DNA of 64,000 nt from contig CBDCQL010000001.1 of assembly GCA_965220615.1 (NCBI GenBank), forward strand, positions 496,001-560,000, given 5' to 3'. The DNA is from JAGWBD01 sp965220615. Its GTDB lineage: Bacteria > Chloroflexota > Anaerolineae > Aggregatilineales > Phototrophicaceae. Shown piece after piece: positions 8,334-15,414 of this stretch. The position numbers and the translations under genes are program-made. The notes beneath the pieces are model-generated. The model saw nothing but the letters and a program-made list of their open reading frames with translations. It did no database searches and had not been told where the DNA came from. Positions within the stretch are counted from its first letter, which is position 1. Every line of letters begins with the position of its first letter.

Positions 8334-8354
8334 GCGAAGGTCGATCTGAAGTAA
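8334..8354 (+). repeat. Partial duplication of the 3' end of rplL
   Basis: These 21 bases match the last seven codons of rplL (8204-8224) at 18 of 21 positions and would encode AKVDLK plus stop. The differences are synonymous-type changes. It is in the otherwise non-coding gap between rplL and the terminator and looks like a remnant of a duplicated gene end. Confidence 0.6.
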
Positions 8355-8385
8355 GGTCGCCTGCGCCTTCCGGCGTCTTCACAGC

Positions 8386-8417
8386 AAAACGGGCTTCCTC
8401 TCAGGGTGGCCCGTTTT
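8386..8417. terminator. Bidirectional intrinsic terminator between rplL and tmk
   Basis: AAAACGGGC (8386-8394) and GCCCGTTTT (8409-8417) form a 9-bp perfect stem with a 14-base loop. The flanking A and T runs let it act for both the rplL (+) and tmk (-) transcripts, which converge here. Confidence 0.85.
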
Positions 8418-8420
8418 GAT

Positions 8421-9059
8421 TCAGGCCTTGTCTGCCTGCGGCAGGCGCTCGGCCAGCGCCGCGCGCAGTTCCTTCTGCAAGCCGAGGATTGAGCGCCGCG
8501 CGTCCACGCAGAGCCAGCGCTGCGGTTCCGCCGCCACCAGCTCCCGATAACCCGCGTAGACCCGCTCGTGGAAGGCGATCTCGTAGTCATCGAGGCGGTT
8601 CCACTCGTCGCCAAAGAGCGAGGCCATGCGCCGCCGCTGCAGCGCTTCCCGCGGCGCGATATCGAGAAAGACCGTCAGGTCCGGCTGCAGGCCGTCGGTG
8701 GCCGCCGCGATCACGTGACGCAGGCGCTCCAGGTCCTGGCCGTGGCCGTAACCCTGATAGGCCAGGGTCGAGTCGGCGAAGCGGTCGCAGAGCGCGATGC
8801 CGCCGCGTTCCAGTTGCGGCCGCAGTTCCTCGGCCACCAGTTGCGCGCGCGAGGCGTTGTAGAGCAGCAACTCGGTGGCGGGCTGCATGGCCGTGTTGCC
8901 GAGGTCGTGCAGCAGGCCGCGGATCTGCTCGCCGATGGGCGTGCCGCCCGGCTCGCGCGTCAGCAGCACGTCGTGGCCGCGCCGCAGCAACCACTCGTAA
9001 AGGCGTTGCGCCTGGGTGGTCTTGCCGCTGCCGTCCAGGCCCTCAATGCTGATGAACAT
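8421..9059 (-). CDS. tmk: Thymidylate kinase
   Basis: 212 residues, typical for Tmk. P-loop GLDGSGKT at residues 7-14, the lid-side TREPGGTPIGEQIR segment and the DR-containing CDRFADSTLAYQGYGHG motif are all present. It phosphorylates dTMP to dTDP with ATP in the cytoplasm. The gene starts at ATG 9059, two bases after the stop of the upstream R3H ATPase gene, so both are probably co-transcribed with the GNAT-like gene upstream. It ends four bases before a shared terminator. Confidence 0.96.
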   Translation of the reverse strand: MFISIEGLDGSGKTTQAQRLYEWLLRRGHDVLLTREPGGTPIGEQIRGLLHDLGNTAMQPATELLLYNASRAQLVAEELRPQLERGGIALCDRFADSTLAYQGYGHGQDLERLRHVIAAATDGLQPDLTVFLDIAPREALQRRRMASLFGDEWNRLDDYEIAFHERVYAGYRELVAAEPQRWLCVDARRSILGLQKELRAALAERLPQADKA

Positions 9060-9061
9060 CC

Positions 9062-10654
9062 CTAGACCTCGCGGTGGATCTGTACGTGGCGGCGCGGTTC
9101 GCGCCCCAGGCTGCGCGAGAGCAGTTGCGCCTGCTCCGCCATCTGGTGCTGGCGACGGCGGATCTCCGCCGGACGCGCGCTCAGGTCCACCGCGTCCTCG
9201 CCGGCCTGCACGCGCAGGATGGCTTCCTCGGTCTCGTTCATCGCTTCGCCAAAGGAACCGTAACGCGGCTCGGCCTTGTCCAGCATGAAGAGATCGTGCA
9301 GAAAGTTCTCCATCTGCGTGACGGTGTTGGCGCGCAGCACGAAGATGGGCGTGCCCCGGCGCTCGGCGTCCACGATCAGACGCGGCCGGCGCCGGTAATA
9401 GTTCTTCAGCGTGACGACGGCCGTCGCCTGGCGAATGTCGTCGGTCAGGCGGGCCGGCAGGTTCAGCCTGCGCGCCGCCTGCTGCAGCCGGTTGCGCGCC
9501 ACGCCGTAGGCGTAGACCATGACCGGCGCCGTGGAGGTCGTCGGCGCGCGCGGCGAAGCCGGCGCCGGAGTCTCGTCGCGGCTGCGCCGGCCGTTGCGCG
9601 GGCGGCGGTAACGGTCGGCGCGTTGCTGCTCGGCGATCACGCTGATCTCCGGCTGCTGCGTCTCCACCTCGATGCCGCCGGCCGCGTTGCGCGTGCGCAG
9701 TTCGACCGGCATCAGGTTGCCGCGCAGGATGCCGTCCACGGAAGCGGCCACGTCCTCGCGCACCAGCAGGCGGTTGCGCGCCTGGATCTCGATCAGCACG
9801 TCGAAGGTGGGTGGCGCGCGCCGTTCCAGCACCGTCTTCTGCGTGCCGCGGCGCCGCGCCTCGTCATCCGAGAGCGTGACCGACTGGATGCCCCCCACCA
9901 GGTCGGAGAGGGTGGGGTTCAGCATCAGGTTCTCGAGCGCGTTGCCGTGGGCCGTGCCGATCAACTGCACGCCGCGCTCGGCGATGGTGCGCGCCGCCAT
10001 GGCCTCCAGCTCGCGGCCGATCTCGTCGATGACGATGACTTCCGGATTGTGGTTCTCGACCGCCTCGATCATCACCTCGTGCTGCTGTTCGGGGCGCGAG
10101 ACCTGCATGCGCCGCGCGCGGCCGATGGCGGGGTGCGGCACGTCGCCGTCGCCGCCGATCTCGTTGGAAGTGTCCACGATGACCACGCGGCGTCGCTCCG
10201 CCAGCACCCGCGCCGCCTCGCGCAACATGGTGGTCTTGCCCACGCCGGGCGGCCCCAGCAGAAGCACGCTCTGGCCGGACTCAACGAGGTCCTGGATGAT
10301 GTCGATGGTGCCGTAGACCGCGCGCCCGACGCGGCAGGTCAGGCCGACGATAGTATGGCGCCGGTTGCGGATGGCCGAAATGCGGTGCAGGGTGCGCTCC
10401 ATGCCGGCGCGGTTGTCGGCATCGAAGTCGCCGATCACGGCGTCGATGGCGTCGATGTCGGCGCGGGTGATCTCGCGCTCCAGCAGGCGCTGCTCGTCAG
10501 CGGTGAAGCGCGCCGTGGGCACGCGGCCGAGATCAAGCACGATTTCGATCAGTTCCTGGGTGGATTCAAGGCCATCGAAAGCCGCTTGCAATTCCGGCGG
10601 CAGGATTTCGCGCAGTTTGTCGATGTCGTCCGTGATGCGACGTTCGCGGGCGAT
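9062..10654 (-). CDS. R3H domain AAA-type ATPase (Ycf45/SpoIIIAA-like)
   Basis: About 530 residues. An N-terminal helical segment (RRITDDIDKLREILPPEL) leads to a RecA/AAA ATPase core with Walker A GPPGVGKTT and Walker B VIVIDEIGRELEA, then a disordered Arg-rich linker, a nucleotide-binding-like segment, and a C-terminal R3H nucleic-acid-binding domain (RRRQHQMAEQAQLL, REPRRHVQI). Homologues occur in cyanobacteria, plastids (ycf45) and Chloroflexota; the role is unclear. No ATG/GTG exists at the expected N-terminus. ATC 10654 sits 7 bases after a perfect AAGGAGG and gives an N-terminus matching the family, whereas the next usable codon, TTG 10591, would delete 21 conserved residues. The start is therefore unusual. 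Confidence 0.85.
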   Translation of the reverse strand: MARERRITDDIDKLREILPPELQAAFDGLESTQELIEIVLDLGRVPTARFTADEQRLLEREITRADIDAIDAVIGDFDADNRAGMERTLHRISAIRNRRHTIVGLTCRVGRAVYGTIDIIQDLVESGQSVLLLGPPGVGKTTMLREAARVLAERRRVVIVDTSNEIGGDGDVPHPAIGRARRMQVSRPEQQHEVMIEAVENHNPEVIVIDEIGRELEAMAARTIAERGVQLIGTAHGNALENLMLNPTLSDLVGGIQSVTLSDDEARRRGTQKTVLERRAPPTFDVLIEIQARNRLLVREDVAASVDGILRGNLMPVELRTRNAAGGIEVETQQPEISVIAEQQRADRYRRPRNGRRSRDETPAPASPRAPTTSTAPVMVYAYGVARNRLQQAARRLNLPARLTDDIRQATAVVTLKNYYRRRPRLIVDAERRGTPIFVLRANTVTQMENFLHDLFMLDKAEPRYGSFGEAMNETEEAILRVQAGEDAVDLSARPAEIRRRQHQMAEQAQLLSRSLGREPRRHVQIHREV

Positions 10655-10656
10655 CG

Positions 10657-11640
10657 CTACTCCTCCTTGTCGAAGGGGTCCCAGGGCCGGTCCGGCAGCG
10701 CCGGCGCGGCGGGCGGCTTGATGGAACCGGGCACCGCCTTAAGGCCGCGCGCGAGCGGCGCGAAGGCCGGCTGGCGCACCCCGGCGGTGAGATGCCGCAG
10801 CATCACCGCCTGGCGCGTCCAGGGCACGAAGCCGAGGTCGACCAGCGCGTCCTCCAGCCAGTCCTGGTAGCGGCGCACGGCCACGTAGACCGGCAGGCGG
10901 GCGCGCGAGGGACGGGCGTGGTCGATGGCCGCGCTGAGGATGGCGGGCGCCTCGCTGAAGACGTCCGGATGCAGGCAGGGAGTCAGGTAGACGCCGTTGC
11001 GCCCCTGCGAGACTGCGACGTGGCCCTCGACGCGCTCCTGCTTGCGATACACCAGGCCGATGCTGTGCGCGGGCGGCGTCGCCACCGGCTGTACCAGACG
11101 GGGCACGATATTGCCGTAGAGCAGCTGGATGCCCTGGGCGTCGCGGGCCTGTTCCTCGCTCAGCTCCACGGCGTCCATCATCAGTCGCGGCACCTCGTCC
11201 GGCCGCCGCAGCCAGATCTCCTGGCGCGCGTAAATCGAAAAGCCGGCGACGCGCATGGTCTCGAAGAGCGCCTCGTGCTCATCGACCTCGGCGCTGAGGA
11301 AGTGGGCGCCGCGCCGGCCGGCGGCGACGGTCATCGCGTCCAGCAGGGCCAGCCAGGCGCTGTTGTCGGCGCGCGGTTCATGACCCGGCGCGATGGCGAC
11401 GACGCGCGCGCGCTGCGGCTGGTCGGTGCGGAACTGGCCGATGACCTGCGCGCCCGTCCGGCGCGCCAGCAGGGTGCAGACGTTGCGGTGCGGCAACAGG
11501 AAACGCGAGACCAGCGCCGCCGTCCCCAGGTCCAGGGTACCGGTGCAGGCCATCTCGCTGTCCAGCGGCACGGTGCGTTCCAGCAGCCGCGAGACCATGG
11601 GCAGGTCAACCAGTTTTACGGGGCGGGCCTCATGGGCCAT
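10657..11640 (-). CDS. GNAT-like protein, 327 aa
   Basis: No exact family is recognised. The pattern of strands and helices (LLARRTGAQVIGQFRT, ARVVAIAP, FSIYARQEIWL, then a second half with VEGHVAVSQGRNGVYLTPCLHPD and PVYVAVRRYQDWLEDALVDLGF) is that of tandem acetyltransferase-like folds. The usual acetyl-CoA P-loop motif (Q/RxxGxG/A) is not clear, so catalytic activity is uncertain. The C-terminus is Pro-rich. ATG 11640 follows GGGAGAAG. The stop codon overlaps the ribosome site region of the R3H ATPase gene downstream, which argues for translational coupling in a GNAT-R3H-tmk operon. Confidence 0.65.
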   Translation of the reverse strand: MAHEARPVKLVDLPMVSRLLERTVPLDSEMACTGTLDLGTAALVSRFLLPHRNVCTLLARRTGAQVIGQFRTDQPQRARVVAIAPGHEPRADNSAWLALLDAMTVAAGRRGAHFLSAEVDEHEALFETMRVAGFSIYARQEIWLRRPDEVPRLMMDAVELSEEQARDAQGIQLLYGNIVPRLVQPVATPPAHSIGLVYRKQERVEGHVAVSQGRNGVYLTPCLHPDVFSEAPAILSAAIDHARPSRARLPVYVAVRRYQDWLEDALVDLGFVPWTRQAVMLRHLTAGVRQPAFAPLARGLKAVPGSIKPPAAPALPDRPWDPFDKEE

Positions 11641-11756
11641 GCACTTCTCCCTTGCGCCGGCGGGCGGTCAGCGAGGCGTGGCTGCGACGGGCGCCAGCCT
11701 TATCAGTGTAACACCACACTGCGGCATGACAAGCCATGCCGCCGGGCAGGCAAGCC

Positions 11757-11785
11757 TTGAATCTCCGCCCGCGCCGCGCTAGAGT
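11757..11785 (+). promoter_or_regulatory. Promoter of tRNA-Lys
   Basis: TTGAAT (11757-11762), a 17-base spacer, TAGAGT (11780-11785). The predicted start is about 8 bases before the mature 5' end of the tRNA at 11800. Confidence 0.7.
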
Positions 11786-11799
11786 AGCGCCCGCCACAC

Positions 11800-11872
11800 G
11801 GCCCTGTAGCTCAATTGGCAGAGCAGTTGACTCTTAATCAATTTGTTGAAGGTTCGAGTCCTTCCAGGGTCA
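11800..11872 (+). tRNA. tRNA-Lys(CTT)
   Basis: 73 bases, class I. Acceptor stem GGCCCTG / CAGGGTC pairs at all seven positions (one G-T), the discriminator is A, and CCA is not encoded. D-arm GCTC...GAGC, anticodon stem GTTGA/TCAAT with loop CTCTTAA (anticodon CTT), and T-arm GAAGG TTCGAGT CCTTC are intact. Its 3' half from 11838 is repeated exactly at 13588-13622. Confidence 0.95.
11838..11872 (+). repeat. 35-bp direct repeat, copy 1 (3' half of tRNA-Lys)
   Basis: Thirty-five bases, beginning TCAATTTGTTGAAGG and ending CTTCCAGGGTCA, identical to 13588-13622. The copy lies inside the intact tRNA-Lys and marks the left boundary of a 1.75-kb segment that carries the methyltransferase-Mrr gene. 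Such tRNA 3'-end repeats are typical of attachment sites, though no integrase is present here. Confidence 0.9.
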
Positions 11873-11909
11873 CTCAGACAGTTCATTCTGTCCATCATCG
11901 GCTACAAAA

Positions 11910-13496
11910 ATGAATCTGAATACCGACACGCTCTACTACGGCGATTGCCTTGAGGTGATTGAGGACTGGCCGAATGCGTGTGTGGACCTGATCTATCTCG
12001 ACCCTCCCTTTAACAGCAATGTGAATTACAACATCCTTTTCCGGCCCGATAATGGAAATGGCGGAACGCAACGGCAGGCACAGACCCTGGCCTTCGCTGA
12101 CACCTGGCGCTGGGATTACGGCGCCGCACAACGGGTGACCCAAATCTGCAATGCTGTTTCGCATCCTGCACACAAGGCAATCGTTGGATTGCGCACAGTA
12201 CTGGGCGAAACAGGCATGCTGGCCTACGTCAGTTACATGGCCGAGCGTCTTTCAGCCATGTGTCGCCTGCTAAAGCCAACGGGCAGCATTTTCCTTCATT
12301 GCGATCCAACAGCCGGTCACTATCTCAAAGTATTGTTGGACAATATTTTCGGCGGTGAGAACTTCCGCAACGAAATTGTCTGGAAAAGGAGACAAGACAC
12401 TCACAATCTTGCCAAACATCATATGGGGCGCATTCACGACACCATTTTCTGGTATGCGCGGTCGGAGGAGACGCCTTACAACGAACTGTATCTTCCGTAT
12501 GACGAGGCCTACGTCAAATCTCACTACAAATATGTCGATGCGAAGGGCAAGTATCGCCTGCTTCCCTGCACAAACGAGACCGGAGGAAATCGCCCATACA
12601 CCTTCAGGGGAATCACGCGGGCATGGCGCTTCAGTCCAAAAAATATGGAGCAAATGCACGGGTCAGATTTGCTCGTACAATTGACCCCCAAAGGCCCCTG
12701 GTACTACAAAAAGTATCTGGCGGATGCCCACGGTGTTCCCATGCAGGATCTCTGGGACGATATCGGCCCGGCCCGCGGCAAGGAACGCATCGGTTATCCA
12801 ACGCAGAAACCGGTCGCCTTGCTTGAGCGCATCCTGCGCGCCGCTGCCAAAGAAGGGGATGTAGTTCTGGATCCTTTCTGCGGCTGTGGCACGACCATCG
12901 CTGCGGCGCATGAACTCGGACTTCACTGGATGGGAATAGATGTTTCTCCATTTGCCATTGAACTGATTGTGAGAGTCCGTTTTCAGGGCTTTCCGATCCA
13001 GGTCATGGGTATCCCTGTCGACATGGAAGGCGCCTCGAAACTGGCTCGGGAAAAGCCCTTTGATTTTGAAAAGTGGGCCATTTCCCGCATCCCCGGTCTC
13101 GCGCCCAACAGTCGACAGACCGGCGACGGCGGAGTAGATGGTCGCGGAACCCTGATTCTGAAACCCCTGGAATACAAGGACCGTATCCTTGCCCAGGTAA
13201 AGGGAGGGTCCTTCAACGCCAGTCAACTGCGCGACTTTATGCACACCCTGGAAAGCGAGAAGGCCGCTCTCGGTGTCTTCATTACTCTGCGGGGACTTAC
13301 GGGCCGACAACTTCAAAACGCTCGTGCTGTGTTGGCCAGTGCCGGTTCGCTCACCCTGGGCGCGTCTACGTACCCGCGGGCGCAACTCTGGTCCATCGAG
13401 GACTACTTCGCGGAGCACATGCCGCAATTACCCGACCTCGCCGACCCCTTCACCGGCAAGGCCATTCCCGACGAGATGCAGACCCGCTTTCTCTGA
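11910..13496 (+). CDS. DNA methyltransferase fused to Mrr-like restriction endonuclease domain, 528 aa
   Basis: The N-terminal ~370 residues are a beta-type amino-methyltransferase: YLDPPFNSN (motif IV, Asp near 31), FLHCDPTAGHYLK, YPTQKPVALLERI and LDPFCGCGTT (motif I). The C-terminal ~150 residues read DFEKWAISRIPG, GDGGVDGRG and ILAQVKGG, which is the Mrr-type PD-(D/E)xK arrangement (Asp, then QxK). A single-chain restriction-modification enzyme is the simplest reading. It is paralogous to the enzyme at 4968-6359 but with a different nuclease module. Lower GC than its neighbours. It lies between two copies of a 35-bp tRNA repeat, 37 bases after tRNA-Lys. Confidence 0.9.
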   Translation: MNLNTDTLYYGDCLEVIEDWPNACVDLIYLDPPFNSNVNYNILFRPDNGNGGTQRQAQTLAFADTWRWDYGAAQRVTQICNAVSHPAHKAIVGLRTVLGETGMLAYVSYMAERLSAMCRLLKPTGSIFLHCDPTAGHYLKVLLDNIFGGENFRNEIVWKRRQDTHNLAKHHMGRIHDTIFWYARSEETPYNELYLPYDEAYVKSHYKYVDAKGKYRLLPCTNETGGNRPYTFRGITRAWRFSPKNMEQMHGSDLLVQLTPKGPWYYKKYLADAHGVPMQDLWDDIGPARGKERIGYPTQKPVALLERILRAAAKEGDVVLDPFCGCGTTIAAAHELGLHWMGIDVSPFAIELIVRVRFQGFPIQVMGIPVDMEGASKLAREKPFDFEKWAISRIPGLAPNSRQTGDGGVDGRGTLILKPLEYKDRILAQVKGGSFNASQLRDFMHTLESEKAALGVFITLRGLTGRQLQNARAVLASAGSLTLGASTYPRAQLWSIEDYFAEHMPQLPDLADPFTGKAIPDEMQTRFL

Positions 13497-13549
13497 GTTC
13501 AAACTGTGGACACAACGCGGGCCCGCTGCCTGGGCATCCGCGCCCTGCG

Positions 13550-13622
13550 TCTCCAGCAGCTCAATTGGTAGGGCAGTTGACTCCTGGTCAATTTGTTGAA
13601 GGTTCGAGTCCTTCCAGGGTCA
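13550..13622 (+). pseudogene. tRNA-like gene with CCT anticodon and broken acceptor stem (chimeric tRNA)
   Basis: The 73 bases align position for position with tRNA-Lys. The D-arm (GCTCAATTGGTAGGGC) and anticodon arm (GTTGA CTCCTGG TCAAT, anticodon CCT, which would be Arg) are tRNA-like, and the 3' half is identical to tRNA-Lys. But the 5' acceptor strand TCTCCAG does not pair with CAGGGTC: only about three of seven positions match. The likely history is a tRNA whose 3' half was replaced by tRNA-Lys sequence through recombination. A functional tRNA is unlikely but not excluded. Confidence 0.6.
13588..13622 (+). repeat. 35-bp direct repeat, copy 2
   Basis: Exact copy of 11838-11872, forming the 3' half of the tRNA-like sequence and the right boundary of the restriction-modification segment. 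Confidence 0.9.
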
Positions 13623-13627
13623 TTCGC

Positions 13628-13660
13628 GGGCCCGGTGCCAAGCACCGGGCCCCGTCCTTT
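13628..13660 (+). terminator. Strong intrinsic terminator after the tRNA-like gene
   Basis: GGGCCCGGTGC (13628-13638) and GCACCGGGCCC (13642-13652) form an 11-bp perfect stem with a 3-base loop, followed by CGTCCTTT. It would stop transcription coming from the methyltransferase and tRNA-like genes. Confidence 0.75.
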
Positions 13661-13698
13661 GAGGAGTTATCCTCGGCCAGTATTACGAAGCGGTTTTC

Positions 13699-14841
13699 TT
13701 ACTGCTGCCGCCATTCCTCTTGCAGGACTTTCCCCATCCGTTGCGCCAGTCGTTGACGACCGGAACCACTGCTGTAAACGCCCGCGGCTCCTTCGTTTCC
13801 AGCTTTCCAGAAATCAGATCCGACAGCGGCCTCACCCAAAAGATTTACGTCGCGGAATTCCTGCAACATTTTGCAGAAGATGCCGGCGTAAGTGTCCGGA
13901 TGGTAGATTGAGTCACCGACATCTTTTGCCTGTTGCAAGACAAGAGACAAGAGGTCGTGCAAAACGAAAGCTCCGACCGTCTTCTGTATGTTGTAACGCC
14001 TCGGTGCACGGAAGCACTCAGGCAACACTTTCTCAACGCCGCGCCAGTAAGCGTCGACAATTCTCACTCGATCATCTAGCGAGTGGATAGAGAAAATGAC
14101 CTGATCAAGGGCTGGCTTCAGTGAGGAAGCGAAAGAGTTTGAGGTGATTACTGTGGCTCCCTTGGGCTGATTGGAAAAGCGTACCCTGTCAACCCAAACG
14201 CCTCGCTTGGCGACTTGATCTGTGATTCTCTGCGCGTGAACCTTCCACTCCTGTTTTCGAGGCAGAGTGTCCAGGAATCTTTTGTCTCCTCTGGCTCGCC
14301 TTTCCAGTAGATCCATGTCCAAATCCGCCTTTATGCTCTTCGCGTTGGAGTTGACGGTATGAAAATGAATCATTTCCACAGCTTCGTCAGCACCGAAAAA
14401 TATGACCGCTGGAATCCTGTAGTTGGACCAGAACCCGTTGCCCTCTTCCCCAATGACTTTCTGTAAAGCTTCAACACGATGTTGTCCATCGACCACATAG
14501 AATGGCTTGGAGCCATTTTCTGGCAAGGTCAGAACATATCGTCCGGTTGAATCGAGTTTTGGACGTGGAGTACTGTCGCGTACACTCAGGAGTAGGGCAG
14601 TAGGAAGATCCACCATACGTTCGCCCCTTTCGCCCGCAAGCAGGCTGTTGGACAACAAATTGACTCGGTTCTTGGTGGCATTACGCTGGTAGCCGATGTC
14701 GCGGTCGTAGTCCCTGTGCGGGATCTGGCAGCGCTTCACGAGTTCTCCCGCCTTCAACGTACCGACGAAGGTCTCCAATTCTTCGCCGCGGCCAAAATTA
14801 TTGATGGACTGTCCCGGCAACAGATGGATTTCATAGGCCAT
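13699..14841 (-). CDS. DGQHR-domain protein (DndB-like), 380 aa
   Basis: The signature VDGQHRVEALQ is present near residue 118, preceded by PENGSKPFYV and followed by IPAVIFFGADEAVEMIHFHTVNSNAKSI, the usual pattern of DGQHR proteins. This family includes DndB, the regulator of the DNA phosphorothioation system, and solitary copies in defence islands and mobile elements. No dndCDE or dptFGH genes are in the window, so its role here is unknown. GC content is well below that of the flanking genes. ATG 14841 has GAGGA upstream, and an inverted repeat CTTGACAC/GTGTCAAG lies over the probable promoter. It converges on the tRNA-like gene. Confidence 0.85.
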   Translation of the reverse strand: MAYEIHLLPGQSINNFGRGEELETFVGTLKAGELVKRCQIPHRDYDRDIGYQRNATKNRVNLLSNSLLAGERGERMVDLPTALLLSVRDSTPRPKLDSTGRYVLTLPENGSKPFYVVDGQHRVEALQKVIGEEGNGFWSNYRIPAVIFFGADEAVEMIHFHTVNSNAKSIKADLDMDLLERRARGDKRFLDTLPRKQEWKVHAQRITDQVAKRGVWVDRVRFSNQPKGATVITSNSFASSLKPALDQVIFSIHSLDDRVRIVDAYWRGVEKVLPECFRAPRRYNIQKTVGAFVLHDLLSLVLQQAKDVGDSIYHPDTYAGIFCKMLQEFRDVNLLGEAAVGSDFWKAGNEGAAGVYSSGSGRQRLAQRMGKVLQEEWRQQ

Positions 14842-14858
14842 GTCTATGTCCTCATTGT

Positions 14859-14902
14859 CTTGACACTACATGTTTTTAACGAATTGTGCAATCTGTGTCA
14901 AG
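14859..14902. repeat. Inverted repeat overlapping the promoter of the DGQHR gene
   Basis: CTTGACAC (14859-14866) and GTGTCAAG (14895-14902) are perfect 8-base arms 28 bases apart, in AT-rich DNA just upstream of the DGQHR start. On the minus strand the distal arm supplies a TTGACA -35 box with a TAAAAA 17 bases further, so the repeat could be an autoregulatory operator. The rest of 14903-15112 shows no gene. Confidence 0.5.
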
Positions 14903-15112
14903 GATCTAAATTGTTGATCTGTTTCTGTGTTGCTTAATTTTTTGCTGTCAAGCATTGTTTGTGTTTCTGCCTAGAGCGTTTCGCTAGGATCAAACGGATC
15001 CTGTCCACACGTGAGCAACCTCAAAACCGCTTGTTGAGGTTCATGTCTTTTCTATTGATGTGTGGGGAAGGACAAGTGAAGAATCGTCCGTGTAGCAGGT
15101 ACTTGCTCGTGC

Positions 15113-15340
15113 TCAAGCGTACTCTTTCGCCCGCTCACACAGCCAGAACACCACCCCGTGCGCGAGTCGTTCCTTCGTACTGTTGCGCATAATGATTGAG
15201 AACATGGCGTCGTGCATTTCGCGCTCGTCTTTCTCGAGCGCGTCGTTCAGGATGGCCCGTACGCTGTCCCCATCCTCCGCACGGTAGAGTGCGCTCTCCT
15301 TCATCTCTGCCATGACACTCTCAACAAGATTGTTGTTCAT
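15113..15340 (-). CDS. Small hypothetical protein, 75 aa
   Basis: Reads MNNNLVESVMAEMKESALYR and ends WLCERAKEYA. It is acidic and helical with no membrane segment. GGAGG lies seven bases before ATG 15340, which is good support for translation. The family is not recognised. It sits between the GH32-like gene and the DGQHR gene on the same strand, in DNA of lower GC than the sugar cluster, and could be part of the accessory island. Confidence 0.6.
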   Translation of the reverse strand: MNNNLVESVMAEMKESALYRAEDGDSVRAILNDALEKDEREMHDAMFSIIMRNSTKERLAHGVVFWLCERAKEYA

Positions 15341-15414
15341 TGCCGCGCCTCCTGTTTTCCAAGGACGCATTGTGGCATTTCCGGTTCGGCCTGCCCAAGG
15401 CCCACGCCCGCCCC

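Noticed and set aside
9074..10870. 598-codon plus-strand frame over the R3H ATPase
   Set aside because: His/Arg/Ala-rich shadow of the minus-strand gene typical of high-GC DNA, without motifs or ribosome site.
11800..15340. Complete prophage or integrative element
   Set aside because: No integrase, transposase, terminase, capsid or conjugation gene is present, only the tRNA repeat and defence-type genes.
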